Of a stretch of 28,879 bases of DNA, positions 17,033 through 24,800 are shown piece after piece (positions within the stretch are counted from its first letter, which is position 1; the number at the start of each line of letters is the position of its first letter). The notes below the pieces were generated by a model. The model ran no database searches. It had not been told where the DNA came from and saw nothing but the letters and a program-made list of their open reading frames with translations. This DNA is from Spirochaeta_B sp964398645 (GTDB taxonomy: Bacteria > Spirochaetota > Spirochaetia > DSM-27196 > DSM-8902). The translations under genes were made by a program, and so were the position numbers. The stretch spans positions 1-28,879 of the forward strand of contig CAYNNU010000007.1 in NCBI GenBank assembly GCA_964398645.1, given 5' to 3'.

Positions 17033-17947
17033 ATGAATATGACTATTGAAAGTCCGGCGGACTTGGCAAGATATGCTGCCGCTCAGGGAGAGATATACAG
17101 CCTGTTTCGTTCCATCAGCAGTGATAGTTGTCAGAGCCCCGGGATCCACCCGCCTCTTTTGTGCTGGCGGGGCGGGATTATTCGGGGCCTGCATTGCTTT
17201 GAGCGGGCAATGCAAGCCGAAAAACCGCTTGCATTGCCGGTAATCTGGCTGGAGGATGATGATCCAGCGGCTGCCGTATTGGCTTTTTTAGAGACCGAAA
17301 ATCGGCCTGATTCCTATAGCATCGAAGAGCTGAATTCACTGTATTCAATTATTGAAACGTTAGAATTGGAAACGCCATCCGCCCAATCCGCCCCGGCGGC
17401 AACGGATTTTTCTCAAAAGCTAAATACCTTTGTTCAAAAGAAGGGCGATTTTCGTCAGCATGTAATGCAGTATCGAAAGCTGCCGGTGGTTTTGCGCAAG
17501 GCGGTCGCTGCCGGAAGCTTTGATCTTCGTAGTGCTACGGTTATTTCCGGCTTGCCGGAGAGTGTGCTGGAATTGCTTGTGGCAGCTGAAATCAGTTTTA
17601 GTCAGCGACGGATTGTGGCGGTGCGGGTGCAGGAGATTTGTCGGCGAGATAGCCTCGCGCAAGACGAAATCGTGAGCCTCGTTCAGCGGATACTTGCAAA
17701 AGCTGATCCTCAGGCTGAGGTACAGCGCTTGCGGTTTCCCCAACTTACACAGCGGCAGGAACGGGCGCACGCCATGCAAAAAAATCATCTTTCCGGTCAG
17801 CGAATACGCATCGAGCTTCCGGATAATTTGGAAGGTGATAGTATTTCGATTGTATGTCGTGTGGCCTCAGCCAAGGAGTTGCACAGTCAGCTAGAATGTT
17901 TGGATCGCCTGCAGGAGCACATCGATGAGTACCTCGGATTACTATAA
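17033..17947 (+). CDS. ParB-like (ParB/Srx fold plus HTH) protein
   Basis: A 304-residue protein not matched to a named gene, but with the order of elements of ParB/Spo0J proteins. IIRGLHCFERA (49-59) sits where ParB has its GxxRxxA nucleotide-binding box. LPVIWLEDDDPAAAVLAFLETENRPDSYSIEELNSLYSI (68-106) resembles the strand plus the ENxQRxDLxPxEEAxxY box. LPVVLRKAVAAGSFDLRSATVISGLPESVLE (150-180) followed by ISFSQRRIVAVRVQEI resembles the LPxxVxxxVxxGxLxxxxA HTH region. The boxes are degenerate. It may bind DNA, CTP or neither. Possible starts are GTG 17027, ATG 17033 and ATG 17039; 17033 fits the promoter spacing, while 17039 has AAGGTGG 8 bases upstream. It overlaps the next gene by 23 bases. 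Confidence 0.6.
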   Translation: MNMTIESPADLARYAAAQGEIYSLFRSISSDSCQSPGIHPPLLCWRGGIIRGLHCFERAMQAEKPLALPVIWLEDDDPAAAVLAFLETENRPDSYSIEELNSLYSIIETLELETPSAQSAPAATDFSQKLNTFVQKKGDFRQHVMQYRKLPVVLRKAVAAGSFDLRSATVISGLPESVLELLVAAEISFSQRRIVAVRVQEICRRDSLAQDEIVSLVQRILAKADPQAEVQRLRFPQLTQRQERAHAMQKNHLSGQRIRIELPDNLEGDSISIVCRVASAKELHSQLECLDRLQEHIDEYLGLL

Positions 17948-18989
17948 ATCGATTTTCAACAGAGTGTTTTATACTCCGGATGCTGAAAACTATCCTGCGT
18001 TTCGAAATACATCTGCCGTATTAGGCAGCTTGCCCTGGCAACGGGTGGATTCTGCTGACGAAATTCCGCTTGAATACCAAAATCAAAAGAGCCTTCTTTT
18101 GCAAACAGTGCGTGGCAAGCCCTTTACCACCTGTCCCGGTACACGGTTTCATCAGTGTTGTAACTATTACACTATTGATGCCTTTATTGGATGTAGTATC
18201 GCCTGTAGTTATTGCATTATGCAAAGCTATTTGAACTTCCGGCCTTTGGTGGTACAGGTGAATCCGGAACCGGCAATTGCCGAAATGCGGGAGGCGGCCA
18301 AAAGGCTGCCCGTTTTGCGGGTGGGAACAGGCGAGGTGGGAGACTCTTTGCAACTCGATCCCTTAACCGGCTTGTCAGAAGTCTTTATACGGGCTGCGGC
18401 CGATTTGCCTAATGTCCGCTTTGAGCTGAAGACAAAAACCGACTTCGTTCATCATTTGTTGGATATTGAGCCGAAGGGCCGAGCGGTTATTGGTTTTTCG
18501 GTGAATCCGCCAGCGGTTGTAGCCAACGAGGAGGGAATTGCCGCACCTTTGGCGGCTCGTCTGGAAGCGGCGCGCCTGGCCCTTGATGCTGGTTATCAAC
18601 TTGCCTTTCATTTTGATCCCATGATCCGGGTAAAAAATTGGGAGATGCAGTATCGGGCCGTTGCAGAGCAACTGCTTCAATTTGATCCCAAAGATGTGGC
18701 ATGGATTAGCCTGGGCACGGTTCGATTCACCCCTGGTTTACGGAAAAAAATCAGCGATCGGCCATATTTATATGATGAGTTTGTTCCCTGCAAGGATGGC
18801 AAACTCCGCTATTTGCAGCCATTGCGAGTAGAAATGTACAAAGTCGTTGCAAATATTTTGCGCGGCGGCTATCCATTGTATTTGTGTATGGAAAGCGATG
18901 CGGTATGGAAAAAAGTTTTCGGGGCTATCCCTACTGAAATACCATTGATCCGTGATATATTTGCGGGCAGGAGAGAAGATCGTGATTAG
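17925..18989 (+). CDS. Spore-photoproduct-lyase-like radical SAM protein
   Basis: A 354-residue radical SAM enzyme. The [4Fe-4S] ligands are C90, C94 and C97 in FIGCSIACSYCIMQSYLN, the same spacing and almost the same numbering as Bacillus/Geobacillus spore photoproduct lyase (SplB). The preceding TPGTRFHQCCNYYTIDAF-like stretch and downstream LKTKTDFV, RAVIGFSVNP, AFHFDPMIRV and WISLGTVRFTP fit the SPL family. The SPL hydrogen-donor Cys (141 in Bacillus) is absent: the region reads VGTGEVGDSLQLDPLTG. It is therefore a family member of probably different chemistry, plausibly in nucleic-acid repair or modification. It starts inside the ParB-like gene (AGGAG at 17913-17917, 7 bases before ATG) and overlaps the FecR-type gene by 8 bases. 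Confidence 0.82.
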   Translation: MSTSDYYKSIFNRVFYTPDAENYPAFRNTSAVLGSLPWQRVDSADEIPLEYQNQKSLLLQTVRGKPFTTCPGTRFHQCCNYYTIDAFIGCSIACSYCIMQSYLNFRPLVVQVNPEPAIAEMREAAKRLPVLRVGTGEVGDSLQLDPLTGLSEVFIRAAADLPNVRFELKTKTDFVHHLLDIEPKGRAVIGFSVNPPAVVANEEGIAAPLAARLEAARLALDAGYQLAFHFDPMIRVKNWEMQYRAVAEQLLQFDPKDVAWISLGTVRFTPGLRKKISDRPYLYDEFVPCKDGKLRYLQPLRVEMYKVVANILRGGYPLYLCMESDAVWKKVFGAIPTEIPLIRDIFAGRREDRD

Positions 18990-20073
18990 AAAAGAAAAAG
19001 GTTTTTGTTTGCACAGCAGTGTTTCTGCAAGAATTATTGTGCTTGTCCTCGGGCTTTTGGTGATGGTGACTGCGCAGGCAATGGCCAGCGATGAACCCAT
19101 CGGCCAAGTCGTTTATGTTGAAGGAAATCCGCTTGTTGTACGTGGCGGGCAGGATTTGGGAGATACAGTTGATTTCGGTTTTTCTATCTACAACATGGAT
19201 CAGATTTCTACCGATTCCGAATCAATGGTAGAGGTTTCGATTACGAATGAATCCGGTCTTGATGCTCGAATTATTATCGAACCCGATAGCGATTTGTATT
19301 TAGCCGCAGATGATAGCCAAGGGGATTTTCGTGTAAATCTTTTACAGGGGAATAGCAGCTTTGAAGTCGATCACCTTCCGCGTCAGCAAAGCTTTTCAGT
19401 ACGAACGGCAATGGCTACTATGGGGGTTCGTGGAACCAAGTTTTCTGTCGATGTAGCTGCCCAAGGTGAATTCTTGGTCGCCACCGAATCTGGCAGGGTT
19501 GAGGTTGCCAATGAAGAAAACGATGCCATTATGGCTGTGCCCGGTAGAGCAGTTGAGATGACATATGAGGATGGTTTCCGCTCATTTGAATTGGAAATTG
19601 GGCAGGAACGCAACTTCCGTCAGACATGGCGGCAGCGCCGACTGGATGTGCTGCGGGCAAATCCCGACGTAGCACTGCAACGGTTTGCTACACGCTATAG
19701 AAATGCCCGGGACCGCTTTGAAATCTTGTATCAGGAATTATTAGAGCATCAGGATATTATTGATCAGTGGATACAGGATGACCGGCAAAACCGGCGCCCC
19801 GCTTTGACGCTTACTATGCGGCAAAAAGCTGAGATTGCCCGTCCACTTATGCGGATAGCCGCTCATTTGGTCATTTTTGAACGCGTCTATTTTCGGGTAC
19901 GGCAATTGCGCACATTATTGGCCGATGCAAGTTTCAATAATCCTTCAGTGAATCCCCGTGAGTTCTTTCGTGAGTTTGACCGCGATGCAGCGGTATTGCG
20001 ACAGCGTATGAATATGATTCGCTATGTTACTCGTTTGTATGCCCAGCGCAACAACGGGCGCTTGCCATTCTAG
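18982..20073 (+). CDS. Exported FecR-domain protein
   Basis: A 363-residue protein with a signal peptide (basic start, hydrophobic IIVLVLGLLVMVTA, likely cleavage after AMA at about residue 35) and a FecR domain whose core is FSVRTAMATMGVRGTKFSVDV followed by TESGRVEV (138-175). In iron systems FecR relays signals to a sigma factor, but here there is no sigma-factor or TonB-receptor gene beside it, and the C-terminal half (about 205-360) is Arg-rich and helical. Stand-alone FecR-domain exported proteins are common in spirochaetes and their role is unclear. The start is GTG 18982, with AGGAGAG (18969-18975) 6 bases upstream; a GTG at 18952 is possible but would place 10 residues before the signal peptide. 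Confidence 0.85.
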   Translation: MIRKEKGFCLHSSVSARIIVLVLGLLVMVTAQAMASDEPIGQVVYVEGNPLVVRGGQDLGDTVDFGFSIYNMDQISTDSESMVEVSITNESGLDARIIIEPDSDLYLAADDSQGDFRVNLLQGNSSFEVDHLPRQQSFSVRTAMATMGVRGTKFSVDVAAQGEFLVATESGRVEVANEENDAIMAVPGRAVEMTYEDGFRSFELEIGQERNFRQTWRQRRLDVLRANPDVALQRFATRYRNARDRFEILYQELLEHQDIIDQWIQDDRQNRRPALTLTMRQKAEIARPLMRIAAHLVIFERVYFRVRQLRTLLADASFNNPSVNPREFFREFDRDAAVLRQRMNMIRYVTRLYAQRNNGRLPF

Positions 20074-20088
20074 CTACACCCGCTTTTA

Positions 20089-21345
20089 TCAATCTTTTGG
20101 TTGCTGAGCTAACCAGTTGTTGATCCGTTGCTGCAACTCATCGTGTTGCGGTGGCGGATCTTCTAATATGCTATCAAGCAGGAATGGAGCGATGACATCC
20201 CGTTCCAGTTCCTGCCAGTAGTATGGCATTGGCGGTGGGAATATTAGACGGGAGCTCACCGGCGATTTTCCCTGAAGTTGGGGAAACAGGCGGGGAATTT
20301 CTTCTTCGTTAACTGTGCTGTTGGCTGATAAGCGGCCAAAAAAGCCAAAGTCTGGTAGTTCTTGCTCAAGTGTATATTCCATCAATTCTTTTTGGGTTTC
20401 CGGTGAAATGAGCCATTGCAGAAATTGCTGAGCCTCTTTTTTGTGTCTGCTTTCAACTGGTATTGCAGCATAGAGGACCGATAAGACAGGAATATGACCT
20501 TCGCTACCAAACCAGGCAAAATCAAGGTCTTCTTTTAATTGGGCTGGTAAAGAGGCATATTCTTGTAAATCGGCGGCATAATAGCCAACGCGTTCCTGCC
20601 GGAGCAGAGCATAGTAGGGGGCATATAAATAATGTTCCTGAAAACGCTCTATTTGTGCTGCTGTTCCAGCTTGTTCTTGCGTCCAATCCTGCAGCATGGA
20701 AACCTCCCTCATAAGTTCATCTTTATTCCAAGATGGTACTCCCTCCTCTTGAAAATTCAGATGAATCCCGCGGGATCGTAGGTGCCAATGCAGGAAGGCC
20801 GGATTCCAAATTGGCAGGAATTGAACATATTCAAGATCTCCCTCTCCGGGTTTGCGGGTGTTCATTTCGGCTAGCTGGTTTATGCCAAGGGTCAGGGGGA
20901 GTTCAGCCCCCGGCTGATCGCCATGCCAGACCATAATGGGCAAGGAAAAAGCGAGAGGAAGCAAGCGTTTTTCTGAAACCTCGCTGTATTGTGCTGCAAG
21001 CTGTGGATATGTTTCTTGGGGTAAACGGACAGAAAGTGGCTGAAACCATTGCATTTGATATGTGCCGGCAGGGTTTGGCTGGATAAGAATGTCTGGCATA
21101 ACTTGTCGCTTGTTGCGATAGTCAACCGGATTGCTATTGTAATGAACTTCAATGTTTGCACCCTGGTGTTGTGAGTTGTATTGCTCGGCGTAGAGATACA
21201 TAATCGGCTCAGAGCTTACAACAATCACAGCATCACTGTTGCTACCGCAGGAAGAAAGCAACAGCACAGCAAGAATACCGCAAGCGGAAAAGAGGGCAAA
21301 AAGAAAACGTGAATAACTAGCTATCGTTCCAGGCGCCTTTATCAT
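20089..21345 (-). CDS. Extracellular solute-binding lipoprotein (ABC-type)
   Basis: A 418-residue lipoprotein: hydrophobic FLFALFSACGILAVLLL then lipobox LLSSC with C33. The mature part resembles family 1 type periplasmic binding proteins: VIVVSSEPIMYLYAEQYNSQH at the start, a hinge-like RLLPLAFSLPIMVWHGD, and near the C terminus IPVLSVLYAAIPVESRHKKEAQQFLQWLISPETQKEL, the classic element of sugar- and polyamine-type binding proteins. The ligand cannot be assigned. No permease or ATPase gene is nearby. Its ATG overlaps the aminotransferase stop (ATGA), so the two are translationally coupled. It ends 15 bases from the convergent FecR-type gene. Confidence 0.82.
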   Translation of the reverse strand: MIKAPGTIASYSRFLFALFSACGILAVLLLSSCGSNSDAVIVVSSEPIMYLYAEQYNSQHQGANIEVHYNSNPVDYRNKRQVMPDILIQPNPAGTYQMQWFQPLSVRLPQETYPQLAAQYSEVSEKRLLPLAFSLPIMVWHGDQPGAELPLTLGINQLAEMNTRKPGEGDLEYVQFLPIWNPAFLHWHLRSRGIHLNFQEEGVPSWNKDELMREVSMLQDWTQEQAGTAAQIERFQEHYLYAPYYALLRQERVGYYAADLQEYASLPAQLKEDLDFAWFGSEGHIPVLSVLYAAIPVESRHKKEAQQFLQWLISPETQKELMEYTLEQELPDFGFFGRLSANSTVNEEEIPRLFPQLQGKSPVSSRLIFPPPMPYYWQELERDVIAPFLLDSILEDPPPQHDELQQRINNWLAQQPKD

Positions 21346-22631
21346 TTTTGGGCAGCTTTGGCAATTTCTGCATATAAATCAGGCAAAAACTCCTGATCAA
21401 CTCCAGCATAGGCTACCCGTAAAAGTGAATCACCCATTGCAATTGTTCCAATGCCCTCGGCTAGCAAGTCTTGGCGAAGCTGTTCGGCATTGTTTTCCTT
21501 ACAGCGAAATGCCATAAAGTAACCTGCATTGAAGGGTAGGGCTGATAGAGGAAAGTCTGCTTTGTTGTAGGGCGCTTCGGATAGAATTTTACGAACAATC
21601 AAGTAGCGATTGCGAAGCTCGTCTGCAATAGCTTTTTTGTTTTCGGCATAGCCGGGGGTGTCCATAGCCTTCAGTAAAAGATTTTGTCCTAGGGTATTTC
21701 CGTTGGACACATTTGATCTGATGCTGCCAATCAGTTTGTCATCCCAGGCTGCGTAATGATCTTCGTTCAATTCAGGGTTGGCGATGGTGAAAAAGCCTAC
21801 TCGAAAGCCCCATACATAATCTTCTTTGGTGGCTCCGTCAATTTTTACAGCCAGTAAATTCTTATGCAAAGCAGCTGTGTGAGCAAACAAGGATTCTGTT
21901 TCCAGACCTTCTTCGTAAAATAAACCGAAATAGGCATCATCCAGGATGAGTAGAATATCTCCTTCCTCGGCCTCTTTTGCCAAGGCGGCGGTAATAGCTT
22001 TCGCTTCTTCGTGGCTGGGGCTATAACCGGTGGGGTTATTCGGGAAGTTTAATAATATTCTTACACCCCTTGGACCACGGTTTTCGCGAATTGTTTGAAT
22101 AAAGCCATCGAGATTAAAACGGCCGTCGCTGGTAAAAAACGGATAGGTCACAATATTTAGACCGTAGCGTACGCCAAAAAGAAGATTATAGTTTCCCCAA
22201 TACAGGTCAGGAAGAATTAGGGTTTCGCCGGGATTACAGAACAAGTCTGCGGCATGGTTTAGGCCATTCGTCAGACCCGGGGTAACCATGGGAAGCGAGC
22301 TTGAAACTCCCTGTAAGGAAGGGTTTTTACTTTTCATCAGGTCAAGCCAACGCTTGCGTAGATCTGCGTTGCCGGGTGTGGGGCTGTATCCAACGATTTG
22401 TTTGGTGCCAATGCCGGAGATTGAATCCTTTATCGCATCCAGAATAATGGGCGCGCCCTTTGTGTAGGCCATGCCAACGGTCGCATCAAAGCGGTGAGCT
22501 CTTTTTGCTGCTTCGGCGGCCTGCGCAACAATTCCTTTCGGGAAAAAAAATTCCTTCCCTAAATCGGACAGCATCCGGTCAATTATGGTTCCTTGTAATC
22601 GTTCGTTTAATTTTTTTGCTGCTGGGTGCAT
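21342..22631 (-). CDS. Class I/II PLP-dependent aminotransferase
   Basis: A 429-residue fold type I aminotransferase. Visible elements are GYSPTPGNADLRKRW (81-95), NFPNNPTGYSP (195-205, substrate-carboxylate/PLP Asn), LILDDAYFGLFYE with PLP-N1 Asp (about 231) and Tyr 234, the Schiff-base lysine K269 in IDGATKEDYVWGFRVGFF, and R277. The amino-acid specificity cannot be told; aspartate/tyrosine-type enzymes are the nearest group. The start at 22631 is chosen over the upstream open frame because GGAGG (minus strand, 22641-22637) lies 5 bases ahead. It is first in a two-gene unit with the solute-binding lipoprotein and divergent from the 522-residue gene. Confidence 0.9.
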   Translation of the reverse strand: MHPAAKKLNERLQGTIIDRMLSDLGKEFFFPKGIVAQAAEAAKRAHRFDATVGMAYTKGAPIILDAIKDSISGIGTKQIVGYSPTPGNADLRKRWLDLMKSKNPSLQGVSSSLPMVTPGLTNGLNHAADLFCNPGETLILPDLYWGNYNLLFGVRYGLNIVTYPFFTSDGRFNLDGFIQTIRENRGPRGVRILLNFPNNPTGYSPSHEEAKAITAALAKEAEEGDILLILDDAYFGLFYEEGLETESLFAHTAALHKNLLAVKIDGATKEDYVWGFRVGFFTIANPELNEDHYAAWDDKLIGSIRSNVSNGNTLGQNLLLKAMDTPGYAENKKAIADELRNRYLIVRKILSEAPYNKADFPLSALPFNAGYFMAFRCKENNAEQLRQDLLAEGIGTIAMGDSLLRVAYAGVDQEFLPDLYAEIAKAAQK

Positions 22632-22650
22632 GTATTCCTCCGCGGCACAG

Positions 22651-22686
22651 CATACAGTATGTAAGGTAGAATTGACAACTACATAC
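22651..22686. repeat. Inverted repeats in a divergent promoter region (operator-like)
   Basis: CATACAGTATG (22651-22661) is a perfect 5+1+5 palindrome. Overlapping it, GTATGTA (22657-22663) pairs with TACATAC (22680-22686) as a perfect 7-base inverted repeat spaced by 16 bases. The TTGACA at 22672-22677 lies inside. Such an arrangement could be an operator for the aminotransferase and/or the 522-residue gene, but chance is not excluded in AT-rich sequence. Confidence 0.35.
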
Positions 22687-22701
22687 AAAATAGCGTAGTT
22701 T
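22672..22701 (+). promoter_or_regulatory. Candidate promoter for the 522-residue gene
   Basis: Exact TTGACA (22672-22677) 30 bases before the ATG at 22708, the same distance as at hom and the ParB-like gene. The -10 is poor (TAGTTT at 22696-22701 with an 18-base spacer). No Shine-Dalgarno precedes the ATG. Confidence 0.4.
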
Positions 22702-22707
22702 TTATAT

Positions 22708-24276
22708 ATGGACCAATCAGGTGGTGGGAGCTCGGCTAATTCGGCAGAAGGAGTAGGTTCCTTTTTGGATCGTTTTTTCGCTTTTTTTAGCGGGGGTGAT
22801 GATCCGGAGCGCTACAAAAAGCGTAAGCTCAAAACAATCGGAAAAAATCTCAGTCGGCAGAAATACAAGTTTTATAAAGTCCGCTCATCCGAGGCATTGC
22901 CTGGCCTGGCCAAAATGTTTTTTGATGTCTATAAGACTATCTCACCGGCACAGCAAATATTGCACGGAGCTGAGAGCTCGCAGGCTATTAAAGCAATTGT
23001 TATTGAATCCTTTTTGTCAGATGAATTGCTGGAAGTGATGGGGCATTTTCGAGAAGAAGAAATCCGCGAGCTCACCGAAAAATATGATACAAAAAAAGTC
23101 GCCTCGATTATGAAGGATGATATGATCACTTTTTTCGGGGCTTTTGACGGCGCAACAATTCGTGATATCCAGCAAACCTATTTTGTGGTTTCCAGTTTCA
23201 TTGATCTTGTGCGTTTTGATTATTTCTTTGTTTTGAAAAAATTTGATTCCGGGATGCAGGAACACAATGTTTCCTACAGTCCCAAGTTTGATTCTATCAA
23301 TGCTGAGTATGTAGTAGATGACTTGAAAGAATTTGTCGATCTGTTGCAGGTAATGCCCTTCGATGCCGACTGGGACAAGGTTTTCGACGTCTTTCGTGCA
23401 TATCGCGGGGTGGATGTTGTTGATCGTGGCCGTTGGAAGAAGATCATTACCCAATTGATGGCAGTTCGCCGATCGGGTATTTTGGTGCAAATTGCTCAGC
23501 ATGCAAGCCAAAAACCTGATTTTACTCCAATCAAGAAAGTATCGGTGGAGAAGATAGTCGAGCCTTACCTGAATAAATTAAAATCGCAAACAGAAATTAC
23601 CTTGCAGAAAATCCTGCAGGAGCAGCGGAATAATCGTGTGCAGAATTTGGTCAGGAAGGTGTTTGGTACATCGGTTGTAGCCCGTGCCAAGCATTATACC
23701 GATAAAGCAAACGTGATGTTTTCCAAGCGGATGATGGGTGGTTTTACCCACACTGATGCCATCAATTATCTGAAAGCCTTTTTGGTTGATTATTTCAAAA
23801 AGGATGTGCGTGAGCTACACGACTTGCTCGTTATTCGTGGGCAGTGGTCATCGCAAATGATGTCTAATCAATTGTCTGCTGCATTTCATGAGCTTATGGA
23901 AATGAGCCAGAAAATTGTTGAGTTCGATGAATCCTTGTCGGAAGAAGGGGATGCTGGAATGCGCCTGAAGCGGGCGATGGGTCGGGTGGTTGAAAAGGAT
24001 CCAGCCACTACAAAACTTTTGCGCCAGCAACTGGATGAAATCAATAAAAATGCCCAGCACTATATCAATAATTCCGCCCAGAATCTGATTCAGCTTGGCC
24101 GCGGCATAAAGAATGTAATGGAAGATTACGCCAAGAAGGATGATCCGCTGATTTTGAATTGGCGCGAGTTGGAAAGTGTCAGCGAGGAACCCATTGACGA
24201 GCGCCTGAAAGATACCTATGCAAAAATGTATTACTTTGTGCAGTTGTTGCAGATTTACGCCAAGGGCAGCCGTTAG
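22708..24276 (+). CDS. Conserved spirochaetal protein, possibly DUF5312 family
   Basis: A 522-residue, mostly helical protein without signal peptide or clear membrane segment. The start is Gly/Ser-rich (SGGGSSANSAEGVGSFLDRFF), followed by a basic patch (YKKRKLKTIGKNLSRQKYKFYK, about 37-58). Many Asp/Lys/Phe-rich amphipathic helices follow, such as IRDIQQTYFVVSSFIDLVRFDYFFVLKKFD and NYLKAFLVDYFKKDVRELHDLL. I recall a family of this size and character restricted to spirochaetes (DUF5312) but cannot verify the match. No catalytic motif is visible. Its stop overlaps the convergent ogt stop by 4 bases. Confidence 0.7.
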   Translation: MDQSGGGSSANSAEGVGSFLDRFFAFFSGGDDPERYKKRKLKTIGKNLSRQKYKFYKVRSSEALPGLAKMFFDVYKTISPAQQILHGAESSQAIKAIVIESFLSDELLEVMGHFREEEIRELTEKYDTKKVASIMKDDMITFFGAFDGATIRDIQQTYFVVSSFIDLVRFDYFFVLKKFDSGMQEHNVSYSPKFDSINAEYVVDDLKEFVDLLQVMPFDADWDKVFDVFRAYRGVDVVDRGRWKKIITQLMAVRRSGILVQIAQHASQKPDFTPIKKVSVEKIVEPYLNKLKSQTEITLQKILQEQRNNRVQNLVRKVFGTSVVARAKHYTDKANVMFSKRMMGGFTHTDAINYLKAFLVDYFKKDVRELHDLLVIRGQWSSQMMSNQLSAAFHELMEMSQKIVEFDESLSEEGDAGMRLKRAMGRVVEKDPATTKLLRQQLDEINKNAQHYINNSAQNLIQLGRGIKNVMEDYAKKDDPLILNWRELESVSEEPIDERLKDTYAKMYYFVQLLQIYAKGSR

Positions 24277-24794
24277 TTCGCTTTGTGCATAACTTCATGG
24301 CTTAGCAGGTGAAGTTTGATTTTCTTGCCAGAACCATCCGGCAGACTGCGTAGCGCGTAGTTTCCGGGCCCGCCGCTTTTTGGTACAACACGATGGCAGG
24401 GAATAACAATGGAGATGGGATTGTCGGCAACTGCTGCGGCGACGGCCCGGGCTGCCTGCCGGTTACCGATTTTTCGCGCCAATTCTCCATAACTGATTTG
24501 TTCACCGTACGGTATTCGGCGAACTCTTTGCCAAACTTGCTGGCGAAACGGGCTTCCGCTTGGTTTGGCTTTTATGGAAAAACTTTCGCGCTCCCCGGAA
24601 AAATATTGCTGTAATTGGTATTCAACTTCACCGCAAGCGTATTTGCTGTGTTCCATATCCATGCCCTGCATTGCTATTTGCGCCTGTGTTGCCTGCCATT
24701 CCAGCTTGAGTAACTCACCAGCCAGATTCACTTGAACTAATAGCGGGCCGACAGGAGATTCATAGATATTCCAGTATATTCGATTATGTGGCAT
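24273..24794 (-). CDS. ogt: Methylated-DNA--protein-cysteine methyltransferase
   Basis: Suicide DNA-repair protein, 173 residues, that takes the alkyl group from O6-alkylguanine onto its own cysteine. The active site is C133 in ISIVIPCHRVVPKSGGPGNYA. The upstream helix-turn-helix region RQQVWQRVRRIPYGEQISYGELARKIGNRQAARAVAAAVADNP (84-125) includes the Arg finger and the Asn hinge. The N-terminal domain (about 1-75) is shortened as in most Ogt proteins. It is the last gene of the hflX unit, 6 bases after the small membrane protein gene, with no clear Shine-Dalgarno, so coupling is likely. Confidence 0.94.
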   Translation of the reverse strand: MPHNRIYWNIYESPVGPLLVQVNLAGELLKLEWQATQAQIAMQGMDMEHSKYACGEVEYQLQQYFSGERESFSIKAKPSGSPFRQQVWQRVRRIPYGEQISYGELARKIGNRQAARAVAAAVADNPISIVIPCHRVVPKSGGPGNYALRSLPDGSGKKIKLHLLSHEVMHKAN

Positions 24795-24800
24795 TGATTG

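Noticed and set aside
16949..17215. Open frame extending homoserine dehydrogenase upstream by 89 residues
   Set aside because: It overlaps the divergent ParB-like gene, has no similarity to the family's N terminus, and MDPLKVTIIGAG at 16948 is a standard start.
20074..20088. Transcription terminator between convergent FecR-type and solute-binding genes
   Set aside because: The 15-base gap has no hairpin with a T tract. The same is true at 15628-15631 and 24273-24276.
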